In this document: piece after piece, positions 28,071 through 35,875 of the stretch
Numbering within the stretch: the first letter of the stretch is position 1
How the letters are laid out: each line of letters begins with the position of its first letter
DNA from: Lelliottia nimipressuralis
GTDB lineage: Bacteria > Pseudomonadota > Gammaproteobacteria > Enterobacterales > Enterobacteriaceae
DNA length: 54,748 nt
Assembly (NCBI RefSeq): GCF_004115925.1
Contig: NZ_SDDX01000003.1
Span: 1-54,748 of the forward strand
Direction of reading: 5' to 3'
Made by a program: the position numbers and the translations under genes
Notes under the pieces: model-generated
Databases searched by the model: none
What the model was told of the DNA's origin: nothing
What the model saw: only the letters and a program-made list of their open reading frames with translations

Positions 28071-28925
28071 ATGGCAAAGAAAGTTTCTAAATGGTTTCGC
28101 ATCGGCGTCGAGGGTGACACCTGCGATGGCCGCGTCATCAGCGGGGATGATATTCAGGATATGGCCGACACCTTTGACCCACGTGTCTATGGCTGTCGCA
28201 TCAACCTCGAACACCTGCGCGGCATTCTGCCCGACAGCGTGCTCAAGCGTTACGGCGACGTGACCGAAGTGAAAGCGGAAATCATCAGCGATGACTCTGC
28301 GCTGAACGGCAAAAAGGCGCTGTTTGGCAAAATCGCGCCGCTCGATGAGCTGGTCGGCATGGTGCGCGCCGGTCAGAAGGTTTACACCTCGATGGAGATC
28401 CGCCCGAACTTCGCCAACAGCGGCAAATGTTACCTCGTGGGGCTGGCGGTGACCGATGACCCGGCAAGCCTCGGCACGGAATACCTCGAATTTTGCAGCC
28501 GGGCGACGCAGAACCCGCTCGCCGGTAAAAAAGCCCATCCCGACGACCTGTTTTCCGTTGCCACGCTGGCTGAGCTGGAATTCGAGGACGTCCCCGACAC
28601 CGTGCTCAACAGTCTGACCGACAAAGTTAAAGCCATTTTCAGTCGCAAGCAGGTCAGCGACGACGCGCGTCTGGCGGATGTGCATGAAGCGGTGACGGTA
28701 GTTTCCGAGCAGGTGCAGACCAGCCTGAGCGCCAACGAAAAGCGCCTGGCTGATATGGAAACTGCGTTCTCGCAGCTGCAGCAGGACGTCACCCGCCAGA
28801 CCGAAGAAAACGCGCAGGCATTTACCTCCCTGAAAAGCTCCCTCGATAACACCGAAAGCCAGCGCCAGCCGCGCCGTGAACTCTCGAAGGGCGGAACCGG
28901 CGACGAATTGCTGACCAACTGCTGA
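28071..28925 (+). CDS. O: Capsid scaffold and prohead protease (P2 gpO)
   Basis: 284 residues, equal in length to P2 gpO. The N-terminal serine protease keeps the P2 catalytic residues at the same numbers: Asp19, His48 (NLEHLRG) and Ser107 (YTSMEI). The C-terminal coiled part (residues about 195-265, NEKRLADMETAFSQLQQD) is the scaffold. It assembles and matures the capsid by cleaving gpN and itself. First gene of the O-N-M-L operon. Confidence 0.95.
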   Translation: MAKKVSKWFRIGVEGDTCDGRVISGDDIQDMADTFDPRVYGCRINLEHLRGILPDSVLKRYGDVTEVKAEIISDDSALNGKKALFGKIAPLDELVGMVRAGQKVYTSMEIRPNFANSGKCYLVGLAVTDDPASLGTEYLEFCSRATQNPLAGKKAHPDDLFSVATLAELEFEDVPDTVLNSLTDKVKAIFSRKQVSDDARLADVHEAVTVVSEQVQTSLSANEKRLADMETAFSQLQQDVTRQTEENAQAFTSLKSSLDNTESQRQPRRELSKGGTGDELLTNC

Positions 28926-28981
28926 TAACGCGCCGGGCGCGCTGCCCGGCCAGAACCCTATTTTGAAAAACAGGATTACCC

Positions 28982-30130
28982 ATGCGTAAAGAAACCCGCT
29001 TTAAATTTAATGCCTACCTGTCCCGCGTGGCGGAGCTGAACGGCGTCGAGACCGACGACGTGGCGAAGAAATTCACCGTCGAGCCGTCCGTGACCCAGAC
29101 CCTGATGAACACCCTGCAGCTGTCATCCGCATTTCTGACCAAAATTAACATCGTGCCGGTCGACGAGCTGAAGGGCGAAAAGGTCGGCGTGGGCGTTAAC
29201 GGCACGATTGCGAGCACCGCCGATACTGCAGGGGATGACGAGCGCAAGACCGCCGATTTTACGGCGCTGGAATCCAACAAATACGAATGTGCGCAAATCA
29301 ACTTCGATTTCCATATCCGTTACAAACAGCTCGACCTGTGGGCGCGATTCCAGGACTTCCAGACCCGAATCCGTGACGCGATCATCAAACGTCAGTCGCT
29401 CGATTTCATCATGGCCGGTTTCAACGGCACTGAGCGCGCGGAAACCTCCAGCCGCAAAACGCATCCGATGCTGCAGGATGTCGCGGTGGGCTGGCTGCAG
29501 AAATACCGCAATGAAGCCCCGGCGCGCGTGATGTCGAAAATCACCGATGAAAGCGGGCATGTCGTTTCCGCTGCGATCCGCGTCGGTGAAAACGGCGACT
29601 ATGCCAACCTCGATGCGCTGGTGATGGATGCCACGACCAACCTGATTGACGAGATTTATCAGGATGACCCGGAGCTCGTCGTCATCACCGGTCGCAAGCT
29701 GCTGGCTGACAAGTATTTCCCGATCGTCAACAAGACCCAGGAAAACAGCGAGACGCTGGCCGCTGACATCATCATCAGCCAGAAGCGCATCGGCAACCTG
29801 CCAGCCGTGCGCGTGCCGTACTTCCCGGCGAATGCGCTGATGGTAACGCGCCTCGATAACCTGTCGATTTACTTCATGGACGACGCGCACCGCCGCGCCA
29901 TCATCGAGGAGCCGAAAAAGGACCGTATCGAAAACTACGAATCAATGAATATTGATTATGTGGTCGAGGCTTACGCCGCCGGTTGCCTGATTGAAAACAT
30001 CACTCTAGGCAAATTCGCTGCCCCGGTTGCTCCTGAAAGCGCCTCTGCTCTGGCTGCGCCTGAAAACGCTTCGGCTCAGGTTGAATCTGAAAGCCCTGAT
30101 GAGCAAGCAGACCAGAACGACGGAGAGTAA
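28982..30130 (+). CDS. N: Major capsid protein (P2 gpN) with extended C-terminus
   Basis: 382 residues against 357 in P2. The first ~350 follow P2 gpN (TRFKFNAYLSRVAELNGV, VEAYAAGCLIENITLGKFA). The extra tail is an Ala/Pro/Glu/Ser-rich imperfect repeat (APESASALAAPENASAQ) ending in an acidic stretch, which looks disordered. In P2 the N-terminal 31 residues are removed by gpO. Confidence 0.95.
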   Translation: MRKETRFKFNAYLSRVAELNGVETDDVAKKFTVEPSVTQTLMNTLQLSSAFLTKINIVPVDELKGEKVGVGVNGTIASTADTAGDDERKTADFTALESNKYECAQINFDFHIRYKQLDLWARFQDFQTRIRDAIIKRQSLDFIMAGFNGTERAETSSRKTHPMLQDVAVGWLQKYRNEAPARVMSKITDESGHVVSAAIRVGENGDYANLDALVMDATTNLIDEIYQDDPELVVITGRKLLADKYFPIVNKTQENSETLAADIIISQKRIGNLPAVRVPYFPANALMVTRLDNLSIYFMDDAHRRAIIEEPKKDRIENYESMNIDYVVEAYAAGCLIENITLGKFAAPVAPESASALAAPENASAQVESESPDEQADQNDGE

Positions 30131-30133
30131 AAC

Positions 30134-30889
30134 ATGACGAGCCCCGCAGCGCTTCACATGATGCGGGTCTCGGCCTCTGAAACCGTGCGGCGGGCCGCTG
30201 CCCCGCTGCGCAATGCAACTGCCTATGAGCAGATGCTCGTTAAGCTGGCCGCAGACTGTCGCACGTTAAAACAAATCCGATCCAATGAGCGCAAGGCAGA
30301 TAAAAAGCGCGAGCTGCTGCCCTTCTATCTGCCGTGGGTGGCGGGTGTCCTTGCGAATGGCAAGGGCGCGCAGGATGACATTGTCATGACCGTCATGCTC
30401 TGGCGTCTCGATGCGGATGATATTGCCGGTGCGCTGGAAATTGCCCGTTACGCGATGACCTTTGGCCTGACGATGCCGGTCGGCGGCCATCGCCGCACCA
30501 CGCCGTATCTGCTGGCCGAAGAGGTGGCGCTTGCCGCGCAGCGTCTGCGTGACGCTAAACAGCCGGTAGAACTGGCGCTGCTGCTCGATACCCTCGCGCT
30601 GACTGAGCGTGCGGATATGCCCGATATCGTGCGTGCGAAGCTGCACAAAATCACCGGCTACGTGCTGCGTGACGCAGGCGAGCTGCCCGGGGCACTGGCG
30701 CACCTGCAGCGTGCCATTCAGCTGGAGCGAGCTGTCGGCGTGAAAAAGGATATCGAACAGCTTGAGCGTCAGCTTAAACCGAAGCCAGAACCCGCACCGA
30801 AAACGAACAAACCCCGCACGCGCAAGCCTGCTGCTAAACCGGCGGCACGGCGCGGGCGTCCACCAAAGGCGGCAAAAGCCGCAGGTTAA
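30134..30889 (+). CDS. M: Terminase small subunit / endonuclease (P2 gpM)
   Basis: 251 residues (P2 247). Central helical region typical of gpM (LPFYLPWVAGVLANGKGAQD) and a basic, proline- and lysine-rich C-terminus (KTNKPRTRKPAAKPAARRGR) likely to contact DNA. Works with gpP to cut cos and package. Starts four bases after N. Confidence 0.93.
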   Translation: MTSPAALHMMRVSASETVRRAAAPLRNATAYEQMLVKLAADCRTLKQIRSNERKADKKRELLPFYLPWVAGVLANGKGAQDDIVMTVMLWRLDADDIAGALEIARYAMTFGLTMPVGGHRRTTPYLLAEEVALAAQRLRDAKQPVELALLLDTLALTERADMPDIVRAKLHKITGYVLRDAGELPGALAHLQRAIQLERAVGVKKDIEQLERQLKPKPEPAPKTNKPRTRKPAAKPAARRGRPPKAAKAAG

Positions 30890-30988
30890 CCGAACGCTCC
30901 CCGAGCCGGGCGGCACGCCGGTCAACGCGGGTATTGATTGCCCTGACTGCGACCGGCGTCCACCGCCCACCTATTTTCCGAGGTTGTC

Positions 30989-31495
30989 ATGACGACACTG
31001 ATTATTGAGCCCAGAACAACGCCGCAGGACGTGCCGGGCGTGGTGATACCGCCACCGGGCGTGAGTGAGCCGGTGATTAAAAATACGGGCTTTTTTCCTG
31101 ACGTAGACCCGCAGCGCGTGCGCGAAGAAATGCGCCTTGAGCAGACCGTTTCCCCTGTGCGTCTGCGCCGGGCGATTAAGACCGCCATCGCGGAGACCAA
31201 TGCGGAGCTGCGCGACTGGCGCGACCGTCAGATTGACGCCGGTCACGCCACGCTCGCGGATGTCCCGACCGACGAGCTCGACGGCGAGAGCGTGCGCTGC
31301 TTCCACTACTTTAACGCCGTGTGCTCGATGACGACCGCCACGCTGTTTGAGCGTTATCGCGGCGTGGATGCGACCAGCAAGGGAGACAAAAAGGCCGACA
31401 GCATCGACAGCGCTATTGATGAGATGTGGCGGGATATGCGCTGGTCTGTGGCCCGCATTCAGGACAAAGCGCGCTGCATCGTGGGTCAAATCTGA
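30989..31495 (+). CDS. L: Head completion/stabilisation protein (P2 gpL)
   Basis: 168 residues, as in P2 (169). Closes filled heads so that tails can join. Recognised by QVREEMRLEQTVSPVRLRRA-like text (residues about 45-65) and the end DMRWSVARIQDKARCIVGQI. GAGG lies upstream of the ATG. Its stop overlaps the X start by one base (TGATG). Confidence 0.93.
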   Translation: MTTLIIEPRTTPQDVPGVVIPPPGVSEPVIKNTGFFPDVDPQRVREEMRLEQTVSPVRLRRAIKTAIAETNAELRDWRDRQIDAGHATLADVPTDELDGESVRCFHYFNAVCSMTTATLFERYRGVDATSKGDKKADSIDSAIDEMWRDMRWSVARIQDKARCIVGQI

Positions 31496-31698
31496 TGAAA
31501 GCGTATGCGATGCAGGGCGACACCCTTGACGCGATATGCGCGCGCTATTACGGGCGCACGGAGGGTGTCGTCGAGACGGTGCTGCAGGCCAATCCGGGGC
31601 TGTCGGAGCTGGGCGTTATCCTGCCGCACGGCACAGTGATAGAGCTGCCCGAGACCGACAGCGCGCCGAAAACTGAAACGGTGAATCTATGGGACTGA
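31495..31698 (+). CDS. X: Tail protein X (LysM-like)
   Basis: 67 residues, as P2 gpX. MKAYAMQGDTLDAICARYYG and LQANPGLSELGVILPHGTVI form a LysM-like fold. In P2-type phages it is an essential tail protein, placed between L and the holin. Starts on the last base of the L stop. Confidence 0.93.
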   Translation: MKAYAMQGDTLDAICARYYGRTEGVVETVLQANPGLSELGVILPHGTVIELPETDSAPKTETVNLWD

Positions 31699-31700
31699 GC

Positions 31701-31910
31701 ATGGAAAAAATCACGACGTTTATCGCCTACTGGCTGGCCGTGGGGGTGGCCTGGTTCGGGGCGATGTCGCCCGAAAAGCTGGCGCTGTATGTCGGCAGTG
31801 GCTGCGCCATTTTTACCGCACTGACCAATTACTGGTTTAAGCGCAAAACGTATCGCTATCTGACCTCACTCGGACTGGATAAGGGGGCGATCCGTGAGCT
31901 CAATCATTAA
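31701..31910 (+). CDS. Class II holin, possible pinholin, with dual-start region
   Basis: 69 residues from ATG 31701, with two membrane segments (about 4-21 and 27-46), unlike the three-helix P2 gpY. It resembles the phage 21 S holin (MEKITTFIAYWLAVGVAWFG). A second in-frame ATG at 31689, overlapping the X stop, would add MGLS; S21 likewise uses two starts three codons apart to make holin and antiholin. Pairing with a signal-anchor endolysin suggests a pinholin that depolarises the membrane rather than forming large holes. Overlaps the endolysin gene by 17 bases. Confidence 0.85.
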   Translation: MEKITTFIAYWLAVGVAWFGAMSPEKLALYVGSGCAIFTALTNYWFKRKTYRYLTSLGLDKGAIRELNH

Positions 31911-32403
31911 ACGCTGCAGCGTGGCCGCCGTGCTGGCGCTCGCGGTCCTGATGCCTGACTTTCGTCTGCTGAATACCTCTCCCGAAGGGCTGGCGCTGAT
32001 TGCCGACCTCGAAGGGTGTCGCCTGACGCCCTACCAGTGCAGCGCGGGCGTGTGGACGTCAGGCATCGGCCACACTGCCGGTGTCACCCCGAAAGGGGAC
32101 ATCACCGAACGACAGGCGGCGGCGAACCTTGTCGCGGATGTGCTGAATACCGAGCAACGGCTCGCGGTCTGTGTGCCGGTGGCGATGCCGCCGCGCGTCT
32201 ATGACGTGCTGGTCAGTTTTGCCTTCAACGTGGGAACCGGCGCGGCCTGCCGCTCGACGCTGGTGTCGTTTATCAAACGTCATCAGTGGTCGCAGGCGTG
32301 CGACCAGCTCACCCGCTGGGTGTTCGTGAACGGCGTCAGAAACAAAGGGCTGGAAAACCGCCGCGCGCGGGAACGGGCCTATTGCATGAAGGGGATGCCA
32401 TGA
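31894..32403 (+). CDS. SAR endolysin, GH24 lysozyme (P2 K position)
   Basis: 169 residues starting at GTG 31894 after a G-rich ribosome site. The N-terminal helix (VAAVLALAVLMPDF) without a clear cleavage site is a signal-anchor-release segment. The catalytic triad follows the T4/P21 pattern Glu-8-Cys-5-Thr: Glu40, Cys49, Thr55 in EGCRLTPYQCSAGVWT. It cuts the murein glycan once released from the membrane. It differs from the P2 K lysozyme in carrying its own export signal, which removes the need for a large-hole holin. Confidence 0.92.
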   Translation: MSSIIKRCSVAAVLALAVLMPDFRLLNTSPEGLALIADLEGCRLTPYQCSAGVWTSGIGHTAGVTPKGDITERQAAANLVADVLNTEQRLAVCVPVAMPPRVYDVLVSFAFNVGTGAACRSTLVSFIKRHQWSQACDQLTRWVFVNGVRNKGLENRRARERAYCMKGMP

Positions 32404-32825
32404 AAGTGCTGATGATCCTGCTGGCCGGGCTGCTCGCCGTGGCGCTGTGGCTGCGCCATGACAACGCGAATTTATCCCGCTCCTTTGAGCGAGCGAACCG
32501 GGTCGCCAGCGAGCAAAAGACGACAATCGGGATGCTGAAAAATCAGCTTGCCGTGTCGCAGCGCATTGCCAGGACGAATGAACGCGCGCAGGTCAGGCTC
32601 AGTGACGAGCTGACTGCCGCCGGTGAGCTGGCGGCGAGACGAGAACAAACGATTACGAGGCTGCTGAATGAAAACGAGGAATTACGCCGCTGGTATCGCG
32701 CTGACTTGCCTGATGCTGTGCGCCGGTTGCACACCCGCAAGGCCTGCGCCTCCGCCGGTCACTGTTTACAACGCCTGCCCGAAGGTGAGCCTCTGCCCGA
32801 TGCCGGGAAGCGAGCCGCTCACTAA
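32400..32825 (+). CDS. lysB: i-spanin LysB (Rz-like)
   Basis: 141 residues from ATG 32400 (MKVLMILLAGLLAVALWLRH), overlapping the endolysin stop by four bases. One N-terminal membrane segment is followed by a long periplasmic coiled coil (NENEELRRWYRADLPDAVRR), the standard inner-membrane spanin layout. With LysC it fuses inner and outer membranes at the last lysis step. Confidence 0.9.
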   Translation: MKVLMILLAGLLAVALWLRHDNANLSRSFERANRVASEQKTTIGMLKNQLAVSQRIARTNERAQVRLSDELTAAGELAARREQTITRLLNENEELRRWYRADLPDAVRRLHTRKACASAGHCLQRLPEGEPLPDAGKRAAH

Positions 32826-32958
32826 CGGCGATCTGAGTGCCGATATTCGCAGGCTTGAGAATGCGCTTACCACCTGCGCCTTAAAGGTTGAAACCATCAA
32901 AGACTGTCAGGATAAAACCGATGCAGAAAATGAAAAGCCTGCGCAAGGCGCTTACTGA
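32668..32958 (+). CDS. lysC: o-spanin LysC (Rz1-like lipoprotein), nested in lysB
   Basis: 96 residues in the +1 frame, starting inside lysB and running past its end and into R. Signal with lipobox LCAGC (Cys21), then proline-rich TPARPAPPPVTVYNACPKV: an outer-membrane lipoprotein partner of LysB. Nested o-spanins are the rule in P2 and lambda. Overlap with R by 38 bases. Confidence 0.9.
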   Translation: MKTRNYAAGIALTCLMLCAGCTPARPAPPPVTVYNACPKVSLCPMPGSEPLTNGDLSADIRRLENALTTCALKVETIKDCQDKTDAENEKPAQGAY

Positions 32959-33388
32959 CGCCGTGCCGCAGCTAAAAACCAATCCCGAAATGATGCGTAT
33001 CTTTGCAGATGAGGGGAATATCGACGCGCGCCTCGCGGCCTCGCTGTCACACGAAAAGATTTACACCCTGAATGTGATCGTGTGTGACTTTGTCGGCGAC
33101 CCGGATTTGATTTTTGTGCCGGTGGCGGCGTGGCTGCGTGAGAACCAGCCGGATATCTGCACCACCGATGAGGGCCGCAAAAAGGGCTATCGCTTCCAGA
33201 TGGATTTGAACGACGGGGATAATGTGGATATCAGTATCAGCCTGCAGCTCACCGAGCGCACGCTGGTCAGGGAGGATAGCGGTGCGCTGCACGTCAGCTA
33301 TGCACCTGAGCCGCCATTGCCCGAGCCGGTCACGCGTCCGACTGAGCTGTATATCAATGGCGAGCTGGTGAGCAAATGGGATGAGTGA
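32921..33388 (+). CDS. R: Tail completion protein R
   Basis: 155 residues, identical in length to P2 gpR. The ATG at 32921 gives MQKMKSLRKALTDAVPQLKT, aligned with the P2 start; the conserved end PTELYINGELVSKWDE is intact. Terminates tail assembly so that head and tail join. Overlaps lysC and the start of S. Confidence 0.93.
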   Translation: MQKMKSLRKALTDAVPQLKTNPEMMRIFADEGNIDARLAASLSHEKIYTLNVIVCDFVGDPDLIFVPVAAWLRENQPDICTTDEGRKKGYRFQMDLNDGDNVDISISLQLTERTLVREDSGALHVSYAPEPPLPEPVTRPTELYINGELVSKWDE

Positions 33389-33839
33389 GCTTAAACCTTT
33401 TGACGACAAGCTGGCCGGGCTGATTGGGGCGCTGTCACCGGCGGGACGGCGTAAGCTGGCCGCTGAGATAGCGAAGGAACTGCGTAAATCGCAACAGCAA
33501 CGCATCAAACAGCAAAAAGCCCCGGATGGCTCACCCTATCAGGCGCGAAAGCGTCAGCCGCTCAGGGGAAAATCGGGGCGAATTAAGCGCGCGATGTTTC
33601 AGAAGTTGCGCACGGCTCGTTATATGAAAGCCAGCGGCCGCAATGATGCTGCCGTGGTCGAGTTTACCGGCAAGGTACAGCGCATTGCAGAGATTCATCA
33701 TTTTGGGTTAAAAGAACGATCAAAACCACATCGTCACTGGGTCAAATATCCAGTGCGTCCTTTGCTCGGTATTAATGTTGAAGACTATAATTTTATAAAA
33801 GAGTCTGTTGTTGGGTATTTGGCTCGAAGTTTATTATGA
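33381..33839 (+). CDS. S: Tail completion protein S
   Basis: 152 residues (P2 150). The N-terminal two thirds follow P2 gpS (LAAEIAKELRKSQQQRIKQQ and KSGRIKRAMFQKLRTARYMK). The last third, from about LKERSKPHRHW, diverges and its DNA becomes AT-rich, just before the cargo gene, so the 3' end was probably brought in with the insertion. Overlaps R by eight bases. Confidence 0.92.
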   Translation: MSELKPFDDKLAGLIGALSPAGRRKLAAEIAKELRKSQQQRIKQQKAPDGSPYQARKRQPLRGKSGRIKRAMFQKLRTARYMKASGRNDAAVVEFTGKVQRIAEIHHFGLKERSKPHRHWVKYPVRPLLGINVEDYNFIKESVVGYLARSLL

Positions 33840-33863
33840 TTCACGTTTATTTGGGCTGACAAT

Positions 33864-33895
33864 CCTGACTGTGGCATGAAATTGTCGCAGTCAGG
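33864..33895. terminator. Hairpin between convergent S and cargo gene
   Basis: CCTGACTG / CAGTCAGG, 8-bp stem with a 16-base loop, in the gap between two converging stops. No strong T run; probable but weak terminator. Confidence 0.5.
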
Positions 33896-33916
33896 GTTGG
33901 TTGTGAAATGAGATGG

Positions 33917-34603
33917 TTACACTCTAATATTAATTTGGAGAGAAGTTATGCCCATCTCTTGATTTAATTCTGCTTGTCGTTGCATTAATGATTGTAGCAT
34001 ATTTTCTGCATATGCCTTCACACCAGGGCTAAGATTTGAATCTTGTAGCATAGATTGTGTGGTAATTATTTCACTTAAGTTTCTTACGGTTTGCCCAATC
34101 TGGTTGTTTTGATGTTCATGTCTTGAGCGTTCTTCTCTTTCTGCCGCATAGTATAAATCTGTTATTGCTGTACTTATACCCGTAACTGTTATGTCAGGAG
34201 GGGATGTTACTGTTAAACGATTTATTAATAAGTCATCACGACTGATATCAAATAGGGGGTGAAAACCATCTACGCCGCGACGAAAAACAACAGGCCGATG
34301 ATGAGTCTTAATGATATCCCAGAATTTGTAAAAATCATCTCCTTTATTAACAAGGATTTTATGAGGCTTAGAGCCGTTATAAGTGAAACTCTCATTTGAT
34401 ACTAGCTTAGCTGATTCTTCAGCAATAATAAGGTCGCCATCCTCGCAACCTTCACTTAATGCTTCGCAAACTCGCTGAATGGTTACAAGTTTGAAGTATG
34501 TCATGGATAACCGATTTAGATAGTGAACTATAGACCATACAGGGAAGGAATACGGGCTGGAAAGACGCAGTGTTCCTAAGTCATTCTCTTGTGAGTTGAC
34601 CAT
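33917..34603 (-). CDS. Cargo protein of unknown function in the S-V site, 228 residues
   Basis: AT-rich gene on the strand opposite to its neighbours. ATG 34603 is chosen because AAGGA lies nine bases upstream; 17 more codons are open. No signal peptide or membrane segment. Residues about 1-125 look alpha/beta (LSSPYSFPVWSIVHYLNRLS, then VRRGVDGF-type text FRRGVDGFHPLFDISRDDLL), and about 140-215 are helical and glutamine-rich (AAEREERSRHEHQNNQIG; AENMLQSLMQRQAELNQEMG), probably a coiled coil for self-association. I do not recognise the family. P2 has its non-essential orf30 in this same place, so an accessory or defence role is plausible (inference). Confidence 0.75.
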   Translation of the reverse strand: MVNSQENDLGTLRLSSPYSFPVWSIVHYLNRLSMTYFKLVTIQRVCEALSEGCEDGDLIIAEESAKLVSNESFTYNGSKPHKILVNKGDDFYKFWDIIKTHHRPVVFRRGVDGFHPLFDISRDDLLINRLTVTSPPDITVTGISTAITDLYYAAEREERSRHEHQNNQIGQTVRNLSEIITTQSMLQDSNLSPGVKAYAENMLQSLMQRQAELNQEMGITSLQINIRV

Positions 34604-34804
34604 TTTGACAATTCCTTGAATTAATGATGATGTTTTAAGGGGTGTAGTATGCAAGAAAATAACCCGTCACTGCTACTAAATCAAGGGGGGGGAACTGTCT
34701 TCAAATATATCAGCCGTAAATGTATGCGGAATCGGGAGTGTATTTTCACTACACCTATAAAGCTACTGCTGAGCTTTTCATGTCGAACAAAGGAGGTTTG
34801 AATT

Positions 34805-34852
34805 ATGGAGCATTTGTTGTTTCATATCCTAGCAAACCTTGTTCGATTGTAG
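34805..34852 (+). CDS. Possible 15-residue leader peptide upstream of V
   Basis: ATG-to-TAG frame MEHLLFHILANLVRL preceded by AAAGGAGG at an ideal eight-base distance, the best ribosome site in the surrounding 250 bases, whereas V itself has a poor one. It ends 29 bases before V. It may be a leader peptide or a remnant; no homologue is known to me. Confidence 0.3.
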   Translation: MEHLLFHILANLVRL

Positions 34853-34881
34853 CGGGCTTTGCCCGGCGGCATCCTTTCCGC

Positions 34882-35523
34882 ATGGATAATTTAAATTCTC
34901 TGCAGGATATCGCTCGCGCGATCCGCAACCTTGTCCGCACCGGCATCGTGACCGACGTCGACCCCGTCGGGGGACTCTGTCGCGTCCAGACCGGCGGGAT
35001 GCAAACCACCTGGCTTAACTGGCTGACCTCTCGCGCCGGTCGCTCACGGGTGTGGTGGGCTCCTTCCGTTGGTGAGCAGGTGCTCATTCTTGCCATCGGC
35101 GGCGAGCTCGACACCGCGTTTGTGCTGCCCGGCATTTTCTCGGATGACCATCCCGCACCGTCAGCCTCGCCTGATGCGCTTCACATTGCTTTTCCTGACG
35201 GCGCGGTTATCGAATACGAGCCTGAATGCGGGGCGCTCACCGTGTCCGGTATCAAAACCGCCGACGTCACCGCGTCGGATTCCATTACCGCCACCGTGCC
35301 GGTGGTGCTGGTGAAAGCCTCGACCCGCATCACCCTCGATACACCCGAGGTGGTGTGTACTAACAAGCTCATCACCGGCTCACTCGAAGTGCAGAAAGGC
35401 GGGAAAATGTACGGCGACATCGAGCACTCCGGCGGGAAATTTACCTCCAACGGCGTGCAGGCGGATGACCACGACCACGGCGGCGTGAAGCGCGGCGATG
35501 ACAGAACGGTGGACACACAATGA
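34882..35523 (+). CDS. V: Baseplate spike protein (P2 gpV)
   Basis: 213 residues (P2 211), start MDNLNSLQDIARAIRNLVRT. The frame is open 54 codons upstream through AT-rich, non-homologous DNA, so the upstream part is not taken as coding. OB-fold then triple beta-helix (ASTRITLDTPEVVCTNKLIT) and a C-terminal histidine/aspartate tip (DDHDHGGVKRGDD), the iron-binding spike apex region. Forms the membrane-piercing trimer. First gene of the V-W-J-I-H-G operon; overlaps W by four bases. Confidence 0.93.
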   Translation: MDNLNSLQDIARAIRNLVRTGIVTDVDPVGGLCRVQTGGMQTTWLNWLTSRAGRSRVWWAPSVGEQVLILAIGGELDTAFVLPGIFSDDHPAPSASPDALHIAFPDGAVIEYEPECGALTVSGIKTADVTASDSITATVPVVLVKASTRITLDTPEVVCTNKLITGSLEVQKGGKMYGDIEHSGGKFTSNGVQADDHDHGGVKRGDDRTVDTQ

Positions 35524-35870
35524 CGGTGCGTTATCTGGGAATGAACAGCCACACCGGGCTCAGTATTTCTGAGGCCGACCATATCAGGCAGAGCGTGCGC
35601 GACATTCTGGTCACGCCGGTCGGCTCGCGGGTCATGCGCCGTGAATACGGCTCCCTGCTGTCAGCGCTGATTGACCAGCCGCAGACCCCGGCGCTGCGCC
35701 TGCAGATTATGGCCGCGTGCTATTCGGCGATCCAGAAGTGGGAGCCGCGCGTCAGTCTGTCGACCATCACCTTTGAGCGTGGCGAGGCTGACGGCGCGCT
35801 GTATGTCGATATCACCGGGACGCGCCCGATGTCGGGCCAGCCCTTTTCACTGACCATTCCACTGAGTTAA
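35520..35870 (+). CDS. W: Baseplate wedge protein W (gp25-like)
   Basis: 116 residues (P2 115). Lysozyme-like gp25 family wedge protein, recognised by RDILVTPVGSRVMRREYGSL and the C-terminal TGTRPMSGQPFSLTIPL. Connects sheath to baseplate. Starts on the V stop (ATGA). Confidence 0.94.
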   Translation: MTVRYLGMNSHTGLSISEADHIRQSVRDILVTPVGSRVMRREYGSLLSALIDQPQTPALRLQIMAACYSAIQKWEPRVSLSTITFERGEADGALYVDITGTRPMSGQPFSLTIPLS

Positions 35871-35875
35871 ACGCT

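Noticed and set aside
34720..34881. 54-codon N-terminal extension of gene V
   Set aside because: AT-rich, no similarity to any P2 V N-terminus; the conserved protein begins at 34882.
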